The notes: a model not told the origin generated them from the letters alone. Positions 18,611 to 27,807 are shown, numbered from the stretch's first letter. The stretch is 64,000 bases of DNA from Clostridiaceae bacterium (GCA_902362365.1 CABIVQ010000001.1:62001-126000), one strand, 5' to 3'. Made by a program: numbers and translations.

Positions 18611-19333
18611 TTGATTAATATCAGTAAAATAAAAGAAAATAAAAGAAAAAATTTAAATAAAACATTTTGGATTACTTTAGGAATTTTAGTAGTACTAACT
18701 TTAACTTATTTATTTATTCCTCAAGTAAATAGTGTAATAAATAAAATGACTTCTTATTTAGTAGCTCTTGATATGGAAGGTCTAAAAGAATATATTCTAT
18801 CATTTGGGGTATGGGCCCCTATAATATCATTCTTGCTTATGATACTTCAATCAATAGCAGCACCGTTACCAGCTTTTGTTATAACCTTTGCAAATGCAGC
18901 ATTATTCGGATGGGTAAAAGGAGCGATACTATCATGGTCAAGTGCTATGACAGGAGCAGCATTATGCTTTTATATAGCTAAATTTTTAGGTAGAAGTACT
19001 GTAGAAAATATTACAAGTAAATTTGCACTTGATAGCGTAGATGATTTTTTTGAAAAATACGGTAAACATACTATTTTAATAGCGAGATTATTGCCATTTA
19101 TGTCTTTTGACTTAATAAGTTATGCGGCAGGTTTAACATCTATGAGTTTTATATCATTCTTTATAGCTACAGGTATAGGCCAATTACCAGCAACTATAGT
19201 TTACTCATATGTTGGTGAAATGCTAACAGGTGGAGCTAAGTTAATGATGACAGGATTGCTTACATTATTTGCCCTTAGCATACTTATATATGTAATAAAA
19301 ATTGTGTGGAACGAAAAAAATAATAAGAAGTAG
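18611..19333 (+). CDS. VTT-domain (TVP38/TMEM64, DedA-like) membrane protein, first copy
   Basis: About 240 residues with some six hydrophobic segments. The VTT core reads LPAFVITFANAALFGWVKGAIL near residues 94-115, followed by FYIAKFLGRSTVE and RLLPFMSFDLISYAAGLTSM near residues 157-176. It is equivalent by order and family to E. coli YdjX. The start is uncertain: TTG 18611 touches its AGAGAGGA site, and the next codons at better spacing are ATT, AAT and ATC. VTT proteins move or remodel lipids in some organisms; the role here is unknown. Confidence 0.83.
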   Translation: MINISKIKENKRKNLNKTFWITLGILVVLTLTYLFIPQVNSVINKMTSYLVALDMEGLKEYILSFGVWAPIISFLLMILQSIAAPLPAFVITFANAALFGWVKGAILSWSSAMTGAALCFYIAKFLGRSTVENITSKFALDSVDDFFEKYGKHTILIARLLPFMSFDLISYAAGLTSMSFISFFIATGIGQLPATIVYSYVGEMLTGGAKLMMTGLLTLFALSILIYVIKIVWNEKNNKK

Positions 19334-19403
19334 ATTTTTAAAGGGATGCTTATAAATATTAACATTTTAAGATATTACATTTATAAAGTGGCGGTGATTA
19401 CTT

Positions 19404-20540
19404 ATGAATAATACAAATCTTAATAACAAAACCATAGAAATAGTGAGTGAAAAATACAATGCCTGTGTAAATTGTAAGTTATGCTTTGAAGCATGTCCTA
19501 TGATGAAAGAGTATAGTTCTTCTCCAAAAGAATTAATGGGTGAGATAATTGAACATAAAAGTGTAGATAAAAATATTCCATATTCTTGTATGTTATGCAG
19601 TGTTTGCAAATCAAAATGTCCGAAAGATATAGATTTAAAAGAAATGTTTTATAATTTACGAAAAGATGTAATGAATAGTGATTCTAAAAATTTAAAGGGT
19701 TTAGGATACAATACAATAAAGTTCCATCAAATAAATAGCTTTTCACCAATATTTTCAAGGAGTTATATAAATAATAATACTAAGAAAATATTCTTACCTG
19801 GATGTAGTCTTTCAAGTTATAGTCCGGAGATAGTTATGAAAACTTATGATTATTTGAAGTCTCACATAGAGAATATTTCATTAGTAATAGAGTGTTGTGG
19901 AAAGCCTACACTAGCTATGGGGGATGAGAAGAAATTTAAAAGTTATTACTCTAAATTAGATAATATATTCAGAGAAAATGAAATAGAAGAGGTAATCGTA
20001 GCTTGTCCTAATTGTTTCGACACAATAAGAAATGGCAGCAAAGATGTTAAGGTAACTTCATTATGGTCAGTAATTAATGAGTTCAAAATACCTAATGAAT
20101 TAATAAATAACTATGTTAATATAGAAAAGGAATTTTCTCTTCATGATCCTTGTCCAATAAGATATGAGGGTAAAATACATGATGATGTAAGAACTATTTT
20201 AAAGGACTTAGGTGTTAAGGTAGTTGAGTTTGATAAAAATAGAGAAAAAAGCGAGTGCTGCGGAGCAGGCGCTATGGTTAGGGTGACTAATCCTGATATT
20301 TCAATAAAGCAGACAAAAAAAAGAGCCAGTGAGGCTAAAAGTGATACTGTAGTATCTTATTGTCAATCTTGTTGTGAATCTATGATGTCTGTTGGAAAAA
20401 ATTCATTACATATATTAGATTTTATATTTAATGAGGATGTAATAAATAAGAAGAAATTTGCTCAAAATAAGACTTCTGTAATACATAAATGGAAAATGAG
20501 ATACAAGACTGTTCAAAAAGGAAAAATTAATAAATTTTAA
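19404..20540 (+). CDS. Fe-S oxidoreductase with ferredoxin and CCG domains (HdrD/GlcF-like)
   Basis: A 378-residue cytoplasmic protein. Two cluster motifs CVNCKLCFEACP and CMLCSVCKSKCP lie at about residues 22-75. Two cysteine-rich CCG-type repeats follow: PGCSLSSYSPE to ECCGKP near residues 132-168, and HDPCPIRYEG to SECCGAGAMVR, then YCQSCCESM, near residues 248-330. Such proteins pass electrons to disulfide, quinone or lactate/glycolate enzymes. Between two VTT genes it sits where E. coli has the Fe-S protein gene ydjY, though this protein is larger. A GGCGGTGA site precedes the ATG. The electron acceptor is unknown. Confidence 0.85.
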   Translation: MNNTNLNNKTIEIVSEKYNACVNCKLCFEACPMMKEYSSSPKELMGEIIEHKSVDKNIPYSCMLCSVCKSKCPKDIDLKEMFYNLRKDVMNSDSKNLKGLGYNTIKFHQINSFSPIFSRSYINNNTKKIFLPGCSLSSYSPEIVMKTYDYLKSHIENISLVIECCGKPTLAMGDEKKFKSYYSKLDNIFRENEIEEVIVACPNCFDTIRNGSKDVKVTSLWSVINEFKIPNELINNYVNIEKEFSLHDPCPIRYEGKIHDDVRTILKDLGVKVVEFDKNREKSECCGAGAMVRVTNPDISIKQTKKRASEAKSDTVVSYCQSCCESMMSVGKNSLHILDFIFNEDVINKKKFAQNKTSVIHKWKMRYKTVQKGKINKF

Positions 20541-20554
20541 TGGAGATATTTATT

Positions 20555-21223
20555 GTGAAAAAAGATAATCAAAGAATGTTAAAGATAGCTTTAGGTATTT
20601 TATTTTTATCTATTGTACTAGTAGTTATTTATAAAATATATAGTTTAAAGCTGAGCGTAGAAGATATTAAAAATTATGTAATAGGATTTGGAAAGATTGG
20701 ACCATTAGTATATATTATTATGTTTTCATTAGTACCGCTTACTTTATTTCCAGACTCAGTTCTGGCAATAGCGGGAGGCCTTATATTTGGATTATTTAAA
20801 GGATATATATATACAACAATAGGTGCATTAATTGGAGGAACTATATCTTTTTATATATCTAGATATTGGGGAAGAGAAATTGTAAAAAAACTTACTAAAG
20901 AAAAATTAGATAAAGTAGAAGCAATGATTAATAATAGAGGGTTTATGATAATTCTTGTATTAAGGTTAATTCCATTATTTCCATTTGATGTAATAAGCTA
21001 TGGAGCAGGACTTACATCAGTTAAATATAAGGATTTCTTATTAGCAACATTATTTGGAACTATACCAGGAATACTAGTATTTACTAACTTAGGAGCTCAA
21101 GCTGTTAATGTTGGAAGCAATAATTTTTATATATCTATAGCCTTATTAATTCTTTTATTTGTAGCATCTATATTCTTAAAAAATAAGTTTATATCAAAAG
21201 AAATTAAAAACGACATAAATTAA
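20555..21223 (+). CDS. VTT-domain (TVP38/TMEM64, DedA-like) membrane protein, second copy
   Basis: About 222 residues, paralogous to the first VTT gene. The core is LTLFPDSVLAIAGGLIFGLFKG near residues 66-87, with GALIGGTISFYISRYWGREIV and RLIPLFPFDVISYGAGLTSVK near residues 137-157. I start it at GTG 20555, which has GGAGAT at 20542-20547; an ATG at 20540 overlapping the previous stop lacks a close ribosome site. It occupies the YdjZ position. Two VTT proteins flanking an Fe-S protein suggests a membrane complex, which is inference. Confidence 0.85.
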   Translation: MKKDNQRMLKIALGILFLSIVLVVIYKIYSLKLSVEDIKNYVIGFGKIGPLVYIIMFSLVPLTLFPDSVLAIAGGLIFGLFKGYIYTTIGALIGGTISFYISRYWGREIVKKLTKEKLDKVEAMINNRGFMIILVLRLIPLFPFDVISYGAGLTSVKYKDFLLATLFGTIPGILVFTNLGAQAVNVGSNNFYISIALLILLFVASIFLKNKFISKEIKNDIN

Positions 21224-21237
21224 AATAGGAGGAAATA

Positions 21238-21822
21238 ATGCTAGATACACATGCAAGAAAATATGTTAATCCAATTATTGAATTTGGAGCAAAATTATTT
21301 TTAAATTTAAAACTAAAACCTAATCAGGTCACAATAATAGCTCTTCTAGTAGGAATATCTACTTCGATATTATTATATTTTGATATGAAAGTAGTTGCAG
21401 TTATGGCCTTATGGTTTTCGGGATATTTAGATGCAGTAGATGGAGCAATGGCAAGGGGAAGTAATTCTACATCGTCCTTTGGAACTTTGTTAGATATAGT
21501 TTCAGATAGAATAGTTGAAGTAGGGATGATAATTGTATTTGGAATAAAATTTGTAGATGTTAGATTTAATTTATTAATACTTGCTATATCTATATTAATG
21601 TCGATGACTATATTTTTAACAGTTGGGGCATGTACAGAGAAAAAAGGAATGAAGTCATTTTACTATCAAGCAGGAGTTGCAGAGAGAAGTGAAGGGTTTA
21701 TATTATTTTCACTAATGATTTTATTACCAGAGTATTTAGGAATAATAACAAATATATTTTCAATATTAGTTTTATTTACAGCAGGACAAAGATTTTTTGA
21801 AGCTAAAAAAATACTAGACTAG
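21238..21822 (+). CDS. CDP-alcohol phosphatidyltransferase family protein (YnjF-like)
   Basis: A 194-residue membrane enzyme with the full family signature D-G-x2-A-R-x8-G-x3-D-x3-D in DAVDGAMARG...GTLLDIVSD near residues 64-86. All catalytic Asp residues are present, so it should transfer a phosphoalcohol from a CDP-linked donor. An AGGAGG site lies just before ATG 21238, 14 nt after the second VTT gene. E. coli ynjF in the matching operon belongs to the same family. Donor and acceptor cannot be inferred; PgsA or PssA housekeeping roles seem unlikely in this context. Confidence 0.88.
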   Translation: MLDTHARKYVNPIIEFGAKLFLNLKLKPNQVTIIALLVGISTSILLYFDMKVVAVMALWFSGYLDAVDGAMARGSNSTSSFGTLLDIVSDRIVEVGMIIVFGIKFVDVRFNLLILAISILMSMTIFLTVGACTEKKGMKSFYYQAGVAERSEGFILFSLMILLPEYLGIITNIFSILVLFTAGQRFFEAKKILD

Positions 21823-21832
21823 GAGCGGTACT

Positions 21833-23050
21833 ATGAAGAAGAAACTATTAAGTATATTATGTATAATGTTATCAATATCGGTTGTTTTAGTAGGTTGTTC
21901 TAAAAAGGCAGAAACATCCAATAATGCAACTGTATTAGAAAGTAATTATGATGAAATTTTAGAAAAAGCAAAAGGAACCACTGTAAACTTTTATGGTTAT
22001 GGTGGTAATGAAGTAATGAATAAGTGGTTTGATACATATGTAGTAGATCAAATGAAAGAAAAATATGATATAACAGTTAAAAGAGTTGGTATGAATATAG
22101 ATGAAATATTAAATCAATTATTATCAGATAAACAAGCTAATAATGATAAAGGTTCTATAGATATAGTTTGGATAAATGGAGAAAACTTTAAAACTACAAA
22201 AGATAGTAACTTATTATTAGGTTCATTTGTAGGAAAACTTCCAAACTTTAATAATTATGTAGATACTACATCTGAAGATGTAGCTATAGACTTTGGTACA
22301 GCAGTTGATGGATTAGAAGCTCCTTGGGGTAAAGCTCAATTTACTGTTGCAGTTAATTCAGATAAAGTATTACAAACAATAAATGATACAAAATCTCTAA
22401 AAGAAGCAATAATTGCTAATCCAGGTAAGTTTACGTATCCAGCATTACCTGATTTTACTGGTAGTGCATTTGTAAGAAATGTAATATACGATATAGTAGG
22501 TTATGAAAATATAGCAAGCTTACCAGAGGATAAAGAAGAAGTAAAAAAAGCTATACAGCCAGCAATGGATTATTTAAATGAGATAAAACCATATCTATGG
22601 AATGAAGGAAAAACATATCCATCAACAACATCTCAATTAGACAATATGTATTCAGATAATGAAGTTTATTTTACAATGACTTATTCTCCAAATTCATTAC
22701 AAGGAAGAATGGAAAGTGGAGAACTTAGTAAGGCTACAGAAATAATAGAGTTTAAAAACGGAAATATAAGCAATACTCATTTCTTAACTGTGCCATTTAA
22801 CTCACAGAATCAAGCAGGAGCAATGGTACTAATAGATTTTTTAATGAGTATAGATGCTCAATCATCAAAAACTTTCACTGAAAATTGGGGAGATACTACA
22901 GTTTTAGATATGGATAAAGTGCCAGCTGAAGATCACTCAAAGTTTAGTGAAGATAGTATAACAATAAAAAATTCAGTACCAGAATTGAGTGCAGGTATGG
23001 TTCCTATAATTGAAGAAATATGGACTGAAGAGGTGCTGGAGAGTGAATAA
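21833..23050 (+). CDS. ABC transporter substrate-binding lipoprotein (YnjB family)
   Basis: A 405-residue lipoprotein with a lysine start, hydrophobic core and lipobox VVLVGC, Cys near residue 22. The mature protein has VNFYGYGGNEVMNKWFDTYV near residues 52-71, DIVWINGENF near residue 110 and GLEAPWGKAQFTVAVNSD near residues 160-177, a layout shared with YnjB and more distantly with iron- and thiamine-type binding proteins. The ligand is unknown. It is 10 nt after the transferase gene and overlaps the start of the permease, so it belongs to the operon and feeds the importer encoded next. Confidence 0.87.
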   Translation: MKKKLLSILCIMLSISVVLVGCSKKAETSNNATVLESNYDEILEKAKGTTVNFYGYGGNEVMNKWFDTYVVDQMKEKYDITVKRVGMNIDEILNQLLSDKQANNDKGSIDIVWINGENFKTTKDSNLLLGSFVGKLPNFNNYVDTTSEDVAIDFGTAVDGLEAPWGKAQFTVAVNSDKVLQTINDTKSLKEAIIANPGKFTYPALPDFTGSAFVRNVIYDIVGYENIASLPEDKEEVKKAIQPAMDYLNEIKPYLWNEGKTYPSTTSQLDNMYSDNEVYFTMTYSPNSLQGRMESGELSKATEIIEFKNGNISNTHFLTVPFNSQNQAGAMVLIDFLMSIDAQSSKTFTENWGDTTVLDMDKVPAEDHSKFSEDSITIKNSVPELSAGMVPIIEEIWTEEVLESE

Positions 23051-23903
23051 GAACTTAAAGCCATACTTACTAATTGCTCCTGTAGCTATTTTACTAGGAG
23101 CAGTTATGGTAGTAGGGATAAGTAATTGTATAGTGCAAAGCTTAGGTTATTTTCCACAGATAGGTATGAAAAATTTGACTTTAGATTATTATAAAGAGAT
23201 TTTAGGAGAGACAACTTTCTTAAAGTCTCTTCTCTTTAGCATGAAAACTTCATTAATATCTGCATCAATATCAGTGTTTATAGGTGTAGTATTAGCGTAC
23301 TTACTTTCTCAAAGTAAATATTCAAAATTGAGGATATCTATATTAAATTTACCTGTAATAATTCCACATATAATAGTAGTCATATTAACTATATTTATAT
23401 TCTCACAAACGGGAATTATATCTAGGATATTTTATAAACTAGGTATAATAAATGATTCATCGGATTTTATAAATCTAATTTTAGATAAAAAAGGAATTGG
23501 TATAATACTAGTATATCTATGGAAAGGAATACCTTATGTTGCACTTACAACCTATAATATACTTAGAAATGTAAGTGAAAAATTAGAGGTAGTAGCTTTA
23601 AACTTAGGTGCAAGTAAGCTTCAAAGTTTTATATATGTAATTTTACCATTGGCAATGCCGTCAGTAATATCATCTTTTATTATATTGTTTTCATTTGCAT
23701 TTGGTTCGTATGAAGTTCCATTTTTAATTGGACCAAGTACACCAAAGGCATTATCGGTATATGCATATGTTAATTATATAAGTTCAGACTTGAGTAATAG
23801 ATCTTTGGCGATGGTTATAAATACAATATTATCTGTAATAAGCTTTGTTCTGTTAATAATATATAATAAAATATTTAGCAAAATGTATAAGTATAAATTA
23901 TAG
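23043..23903 (+). CDS. ABC transporter permease, first half of a YnjC-like pair
   Basis: About 286 residues with six hydrophobic segments and the importer coupling loop VVALNLGASKLQSFIYVILP near residues 180-199. I start at GTG 23043, which has AGAGGTG at 23029-23035 and overlaps the end of the binding-protein gene by 8 nt; ATG 23010 would give a 41-nt overlap and no ribosome site. E. coli YnjC is a single protein holding both halves, while here the two halves are separate genes. Confidence 0.87.
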   Translation: MNKNLKPYLLIAPVAILLGAVMVVGISNCIVQSLGYFPQIGMKNLTLDYYKEILGETTFLKSLLFSMKTSLISASISVFIGVVLAYLLSQSKYSKLRISILNLPVIIPHIIVVILTIFIFSQTGIISRIFYKLGIINDSSDFINLILDKKGIGIILVYLWKGIPYVALTTYNILRNVSEKLEVVALNLGASKLQSFIYVILPLAMPSVISSFIILFSFAFGSYEVPFLIGPSTPKALSVYAYVNYISSDLSNRSLAMVINTILSVISFVLLIIYNKIFSKMYKYKL

Positions 23904-23911
23904 GTGAAAAT

Positions 23912-24712
23912 ATGAAAAAAAATATAAGTAAATTAATTTTAGATATAAGCTTGATATCAATTATAATTCCTATATTTATATTGGGAATATGGTGTTGTAC
24001 AAAGAGCTGGTCTTATCCAGAATTACTTCCGCAAAATTATTCAAGCATAGGATTTGAATATATATTTAATGTTTCAAATTTAAAAATATTGATAAATAGT
24101 ATATTAATATCGTTAATTATTGTATTTATGACTATTATAATTAGTATACCTGCATCAAAGGCTATAGCGTTGTATGAATTTAAAGGTAAAAAAATATTTG
24201 AACTATTAATACTATCTCCTATAATAATTCCGATGGTATCTGTGGCAATGGGTATACATATTACATTTATAAAACTTGGGCTAGCTAATAGCTTATTAGG
24301 TGTAATAATAATAAACATAGTTCCATGTATACCATATGCTGTAAGGATAATAGGTGACGTATATAAGTTGGTAGGAAATAAATTAGAGATACAAGCAGAA
24401 TTACTAGGAGCAAATAAATTTAATGTATTTAGATATGTAACTTTACCTTTAATACTCCCAGGAGTAATTGGAGCAAGTAGTATGTGTTTTATAATTTCTT
24501 TTAGTCAGTATTTTTTAACCATGCTTATAGGAGGAGGACGTATAGTAACTTATCCTATGATAATGTTCCCATATATCCAAAGTGGAGATAGAAATATTGC
24601 AGCATTATACAGTATGGTATTTTTAGTAGTAAGCATAATAGTATTAATATTAATAGAAAAAAGAATAAAAAAATACTATATAGGTAATGAAGAAATTTCA
24701 TACCTAATATAG
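23912..24712 (+). CDS. ABC transporter permease, second half of a YnjC-like pair
   Basis: A 266-residue permease with six hydrophobic segments. The coupling loop QAELLGANKFNVFRYVTLPL lies near residues 162-181, and IIPMVSVAMGIHITFIKLG near residues 106-124 is typical of importer permeases. It starts 8 nt after the previous permease with an AGGTG site. It should dimerise with that protein and dock the ATPase encoded next. Confidence 0.87.
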   Translation: MKKNISKLILDISLISIIIPIFILGIWCCTKSWSYPELLPQNYSSIGFEYIFNVSNLKILINSILISLIIVFMTIIISIPASKAIALYEFKGKKIFELLILSPIIIPMVSVAMGIHITFIKLGLANSLLGVIIINIVPCIPYAVRIIGDVYKLVGNKLEIQAELLGANKFNVFRYVTLPLILPGVIGASSMCFIISFSQYFLTMLIGGGRIVTYPMIMFPYIQSGDRNIAALYSMVFLVVSIIVLILIEKRIKKYYIGNEEISYLI

Positions 24713-24746
24713 GTAAAAGTTATAGATAAAGTTTAAGGAGATAAAC

Positions 24747-25790
24747 ATGTCGCATGTTAAATTAATAAATTTGACTAAACATTTTGATAAAGTAGAGGTG
24801 CTAAAAAATATAAATCTAGATATAAAAGAAGGAGAAATAGTATCTTTATTAGGTCCATCAGGGTGTGGTAAAAGTACAACTTTGAAAATAATAGCAGGAA
24901 TACTAGAGTTAGATGATGGAGACATATTATTTGATGAAAAAAGTGTAAAAAACATACCTACAGGAAAAAGAGATGCATCAATAGTGTTTCAAGAATATCT
25001 GTTATTTCCACATATGAATGTATTTGAAAATATAGAGTTTGGTCTAAAAATGAAAAAGGTAAATAAAAAAGATAGAAAAGAAAAAGTAGAAGAGTTAATA
25101 GATTTAGTAAAACTAAGAGGATATGAAGATAAATATCCATCAGAATTATCTGGTGGTCAACAGCAAAGGGTTGCAATAGCAAGAACTTTAGCTATAAATC
25201 CAAAAGTTCTGCTCTTAGATGAACCATTTTCTAACTTAGATATAAATTTAAGAAATGAAATGAGAGAATTTGTACTGAGCCTACAAAAAAAATTACAAAT
25301 AACAACAATCTTAGTAACACATGATAAAGAAGAAGCTCTAATGATGAGTGACAAGATAGCTGTAATGCTAAATGGAGAGATAAAACAGTATGATGAACCA
25401 AAAAAACTTTATGAAAAACCAAAAACAAAATGTGTTGCAAATATATTTGGAGAGCGTAATTATATAAGAGGTAAAATAAAAGATAATAAATTTATAAATG
25501 ATTTTATAGATTTAGATTTAAGTTATTGTGAATCATTAATAGAAGAAACAAATAATGTAGAATTGATGATTCCAAAAGAAAGTATAAAGTTAAATTCATT
25601 AGAAACAAAAAAAGGAATCAAGGGAAGAATAATAAAACGTAAGTATGCAGGTGAACAAACTTACTACCATATAGATATAAATGGATTAGAGCTAAAATCA
25701 TCTGTTAAAAATAGCAATTTTAATGAAGGTGATATGATAAGAATCGAGATACAAACAGATAAAGTAATTCCATTTAAATTGAATGATTAA
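24747..25790 (+). CDS. ABC transporter ATPase with TOBE domain (YnjD-like role)
   Basis: A 347-residue ATPase. Walker [11 protein letters not shown] is near residue 35, the Q-loop VFQEYLLFPHMNVFEN near residue 80, the signature [16 protein letters not shown] near residue 134, Walker B VLLLDEPFSNLD near residue 155 and the switch histidine in LVTHDKEEAL near residue 192. After residue 240 there is a TOBE-type beta domain, as in spermidine/iron/sulfate-class importers and absent from the shorter E. coli YnjD. It energises the two permeases upstream. It is the last gene of the operon and is followed by a strong terminator. Confidence 0.9.
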   Translation: MSHVKLINLTKHFDKVEVLKNINLDIKEGEIVSLLGPSGCGKSTTLKIIAGILELDDGDILFDEKSVKNIPTGKRDASIVFQEYLLFPHMNVFENIEFGLKMKKVNKKDRKEKVEELIDLVKLRGYEDKYPSELSGGQQQRVAIARTLAINPKVLLLDEPFSNLDINLRNEMREFVLSLQKKLQITTILVTHDKEEALMMSDKIAVMLNGEIKQYDEPKKLYEKPKTKCVANIFGERNYIRGKIKDNKFINDFIDLDLSYCESLIEETNNVELMIPKESIKLNSLETKKGIKGRIIKRKYAGEQTYYHIDINGLELKSSVKNSNFNEGDMIRIEIQTDKVIPFKLND

Positions 25791-25810
25791 AATATGTTTC
25801 TTTATAAAAT

Positions 25811-25850
25811 AAAAATGGTGTTCAGTATTTAGATACAGAACACCATTTTT
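25811..25850. terminator. Bidirectional terminator between the ABC operon and TSCPD gene
   Basis: AAAAATGGTGTTC (25811-25823) pairs perfectly with GAACACCATTTTT (25838-25850). The A-run on one side and T-run on the other serve both convergent transcripts. Confidence 0.92.
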
Positions 25851-25856
25851 ATGTGA

Positions 25857-26105
25857 TTATTTAAGAGCTTCTCTAAGAGCTTTAGATAATTGATCAGGAC
25901 AAGACGTAGTTTTACCACCACATGGTATATTTTCAAGTCTTTCTGCTATATCATTAGCATCCCCACCTATTACTAATTGTTTTATACCAATTAGGTTACC
26001 AGGACATCCGCCAATAAAATCAACATCGATAATTTTGTTATTATCGTCTAATTCAAAAAACATTTCTCTACAGCATACGCCACTTGGTTTAAAAGAAAAT
26101 CTCAT
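25857..26105 (-). CDS. TSCPD domain-containing protein (small conserved cysteine-rich protein)
   Basis: An 82-residue protein starting at ATG 26105, which has AAGGAGAC upstream; a longer in-frame start at 26168 lacks a site. Conserved features are PSGVCCREM near residues 7-15, IGGCPGNLIGI near residues 31-41 and the naming motif TSCPDQLSKAL near residues 67-77. TSCPD domains also occur at the C-terminus of class II ribonucleotide reductases, but this short stand-alone form is of unknown function and common in clostridia. Five cysteines suggest metal or cofactor binding. It is divergent from the propeller gene. Confidence 0.85.
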   Translation of the reverse strand: MRFSFKPSGVCCREMFFELDDNNKIIDVDFIGGCPGNLIGIKQLVIGGDANDIAERLENIPCGGKTTSCPDQLSKALREALK

Positions 26106-26241
26106 AATTATGTCTCCTTCATATATATAGTTCAAAATAATAATAACAATATAAGGAATATAAAGCAATGAATAATACTGTAAAAGTAATAATATATTAT
26201 TATATAGTATATAGATTATAGGATATGGGAGGGGGGATTTT

Positions 26242-27108
26242 TTGAAGGTATATATATCTAATTATCTATCAAAGAGCATAAGTATAATAGATTATGATAC
26301 CCTTGAACAAGAAGTTGAAATAAATCTAGATGAAAGTATATATCCACATCACTTTTGTATTGATAAACAAAAAAATTTAATTTATATACCCAGTTCAAGT
26401 GATGGAATAATTTACATTTTAGATTTAAAAGAAAATAAGATTTTAGACACAGTATCAGCTGGAGGAAATTTAAGTCAAATAGTTTTATGCAACGAAGAGT
26501 TATATATTGCAAATGAAGACTCAGATAGTATTTATATTTTGGATAGAGAGACTTTGACTCCTGTTGGGGTTATCAATTTAGGCTATACACCACATGGATT
26601 AGACTTTGATAAAGGGGCAAATAAACTTTATGTATCTTGTATAAATTCAATAGTATGTGTAGATGTTGAAAAAAAGCAAATTATTAATAAGCTTGATATT
26701 GATTTTAAAGCCTGGCATATTAGAATTAATAAGGAAAATGAAGATATATATATATCCACATTGGATGGTAATGTAGTAATAATAGATTTAAAAAATATGC
26801 AAATAAGGGATGTTTTAAAAGAGTTTTTGTTGCCACTTGAAATTAGGTTTAATTATAAAAATAAAAAAGTATATATCGCTGATTTAGGATATAAAAATAT
26901 AAAAATATTAGAAAGTGCTACAGGCAAATATGTAGGTAAGATAAAAGTAGATGGTATACCACAAGGACTAGAGGTTTCTGAGGATGGGAATTTTTTATTC
27001 GTATCTGATACTCAAAATAATTCGATTAAGGTTTATAGTTGTATAACGAATCAACTAATAAAAGAAATTAAAGTTGGAAAAGAGCCTACAACCATAGTGT
27101 GTATGTAG
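26242..27108 (+). CDS. YncE-like cytoplasmic beta-propeller protein
   Basis: A 288-residue protein made of repeating beta-blades: LSKSISIIDYDTLEQ, SSDGIIYILDLKENK, EDSDSIYILDRETL, INSIVCVDVEKKQ, LDGNVVIIDLKNM, GYKNIKILESATGK and TQNNSIKVYSCITN, seven in all. There is no signal peptide, whereas many YVTN/YncE proteins are exported, so this one should be cytoplasmic. The start is TTG 26242 after GGGAGGGGGG. The role is unknown; propellers usually bind proteins or ligands. It converges with the DUF4364 gene, with only 2 nt between them and no visible terminator. Confidence 0.8.
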   Translation: MKVYISNYLSKSISIIDYDTLEQEVEINLDESIYPHHFCIDKQKNLIYIPSSSDGIIYILDLKENKILDTVSAGGNLSQIVLCNEELYIANEDSDSIYILDRETLTPVGVINLGYTPHGLDFDKGANKLYVSCINSIVCVDVEKKQIINKLDIDFKAWHIRINKENEDIYISTLDGNVVIIDLKNMQIRDVLKEFLLPLEIRFNYKNKKVYIADLGYKNIKILESATGKYVGKIKVDGIPQGLEVSEDGNFLFVSDTQNNSIKVYSCITNQLIKEIKVGKEPTTIVCM

Positions 27109-27110
27109 GC

Positions 27111-27647
27111 TTAGTGATTGTTGCGTATTAGTAAATCTATAACTTCTGCATACATATCAGATGCATTATTCTTCCAATTATTACAAATAAGTTGAGCTTG
27201 CTTTTCAGAAGAAACATTTAAATTTAAATCTATTAAATTACATTGATTTTCTATTACCCTTAAATTGACTATAAACTCATTATCACTTTGTTTTACAAAG
27301 CTAGACTTAACTTGAGTATCAGCTAATAAATTTTCTTTATTAGTAAGTATATACTCGTCAACTTTTTTAGTAGAATTTTCTGGTATTCTAGATAAAAAAT
27401 ATTCTAAAGTTTCAACCCCTTTTTGTGTAAGAGCGTAATATTCCCTATCAGAGTCTTTGTATGTAATTAAAAACTTAGATTCCATAAGTTGAGATAAAAG
27501 TTGTTGTAATGAGAAGTAATTCATCATTTCTGTTTCTAAAACAACTTGTGTTATTTGAGAATTAGTTAAATCCATATTAATTTTATCTAATATATATAAA
27601 ATTAATAGCTTATGATAAGCTAACTCTTCAGATGAGTTTTCAAACAT
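27111..27647 (-). CDS. DUF4364 family protein, winged-helix regulator-like
   Basis: A 178-residue protein. Residues 10-90 form a winged-helix-like unit: LLILYILDKINMDLTNSQIT, NYFSLQQLLSQLMESKFL and YYALTQKGVETLEYFLSRIP, the last resembling the wing and dimer helix of PadR/MarR-type proteins. The C-terminal half is a beta-rich domain of unknown role. DUF4364 proteins are widespread in Clostridia and usually single genes. DNA binding is inferred. An AGGATGAT site precedes its ATG. Confidence 0.82.
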   Translation of the reverse strand: MFENSSEELAYHKLLILYILDKINMDLTNSQITQVVLETEMMNYFSLQQLLSQLMESKFLITYKDSDREYYALTQKGVETLEYFLSRIPENSTKKVDEYILTNKENLLADTQVKSSFVKQSDNEFIVNLRVIENQCNLIDLNLNVSSEKQAQLICNNWKNNASDMYAEVIDLLIRNNH

Positions 27648-27749
27648 AATATCATCCTCCGTAAAACTATTTCTATATATTATATTAAACCAAATTATAT
27701 AAAAATAAAAGTAGAATTTATTTATTATTTAAATTAATATAAATAAAAG

Positions 27750-27778
27750 AAAAGGCTACCGAATAATTGGTAGCCTTA
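27750..27778 (-). terminator. Intrinsic terminator of the SASP gene
   Basis: Perfect 9-bp arms AAGGCTACC (27752-27760) and GGTAGCCTT (27769-27777). Read on the minus strand the hairpin is followed by TTTCTTTTAT. Confidence 0.85.
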
Positions 27779-27807
27779 CTTTACCTAGGTATAAAATTTA
27801 CTATTAA

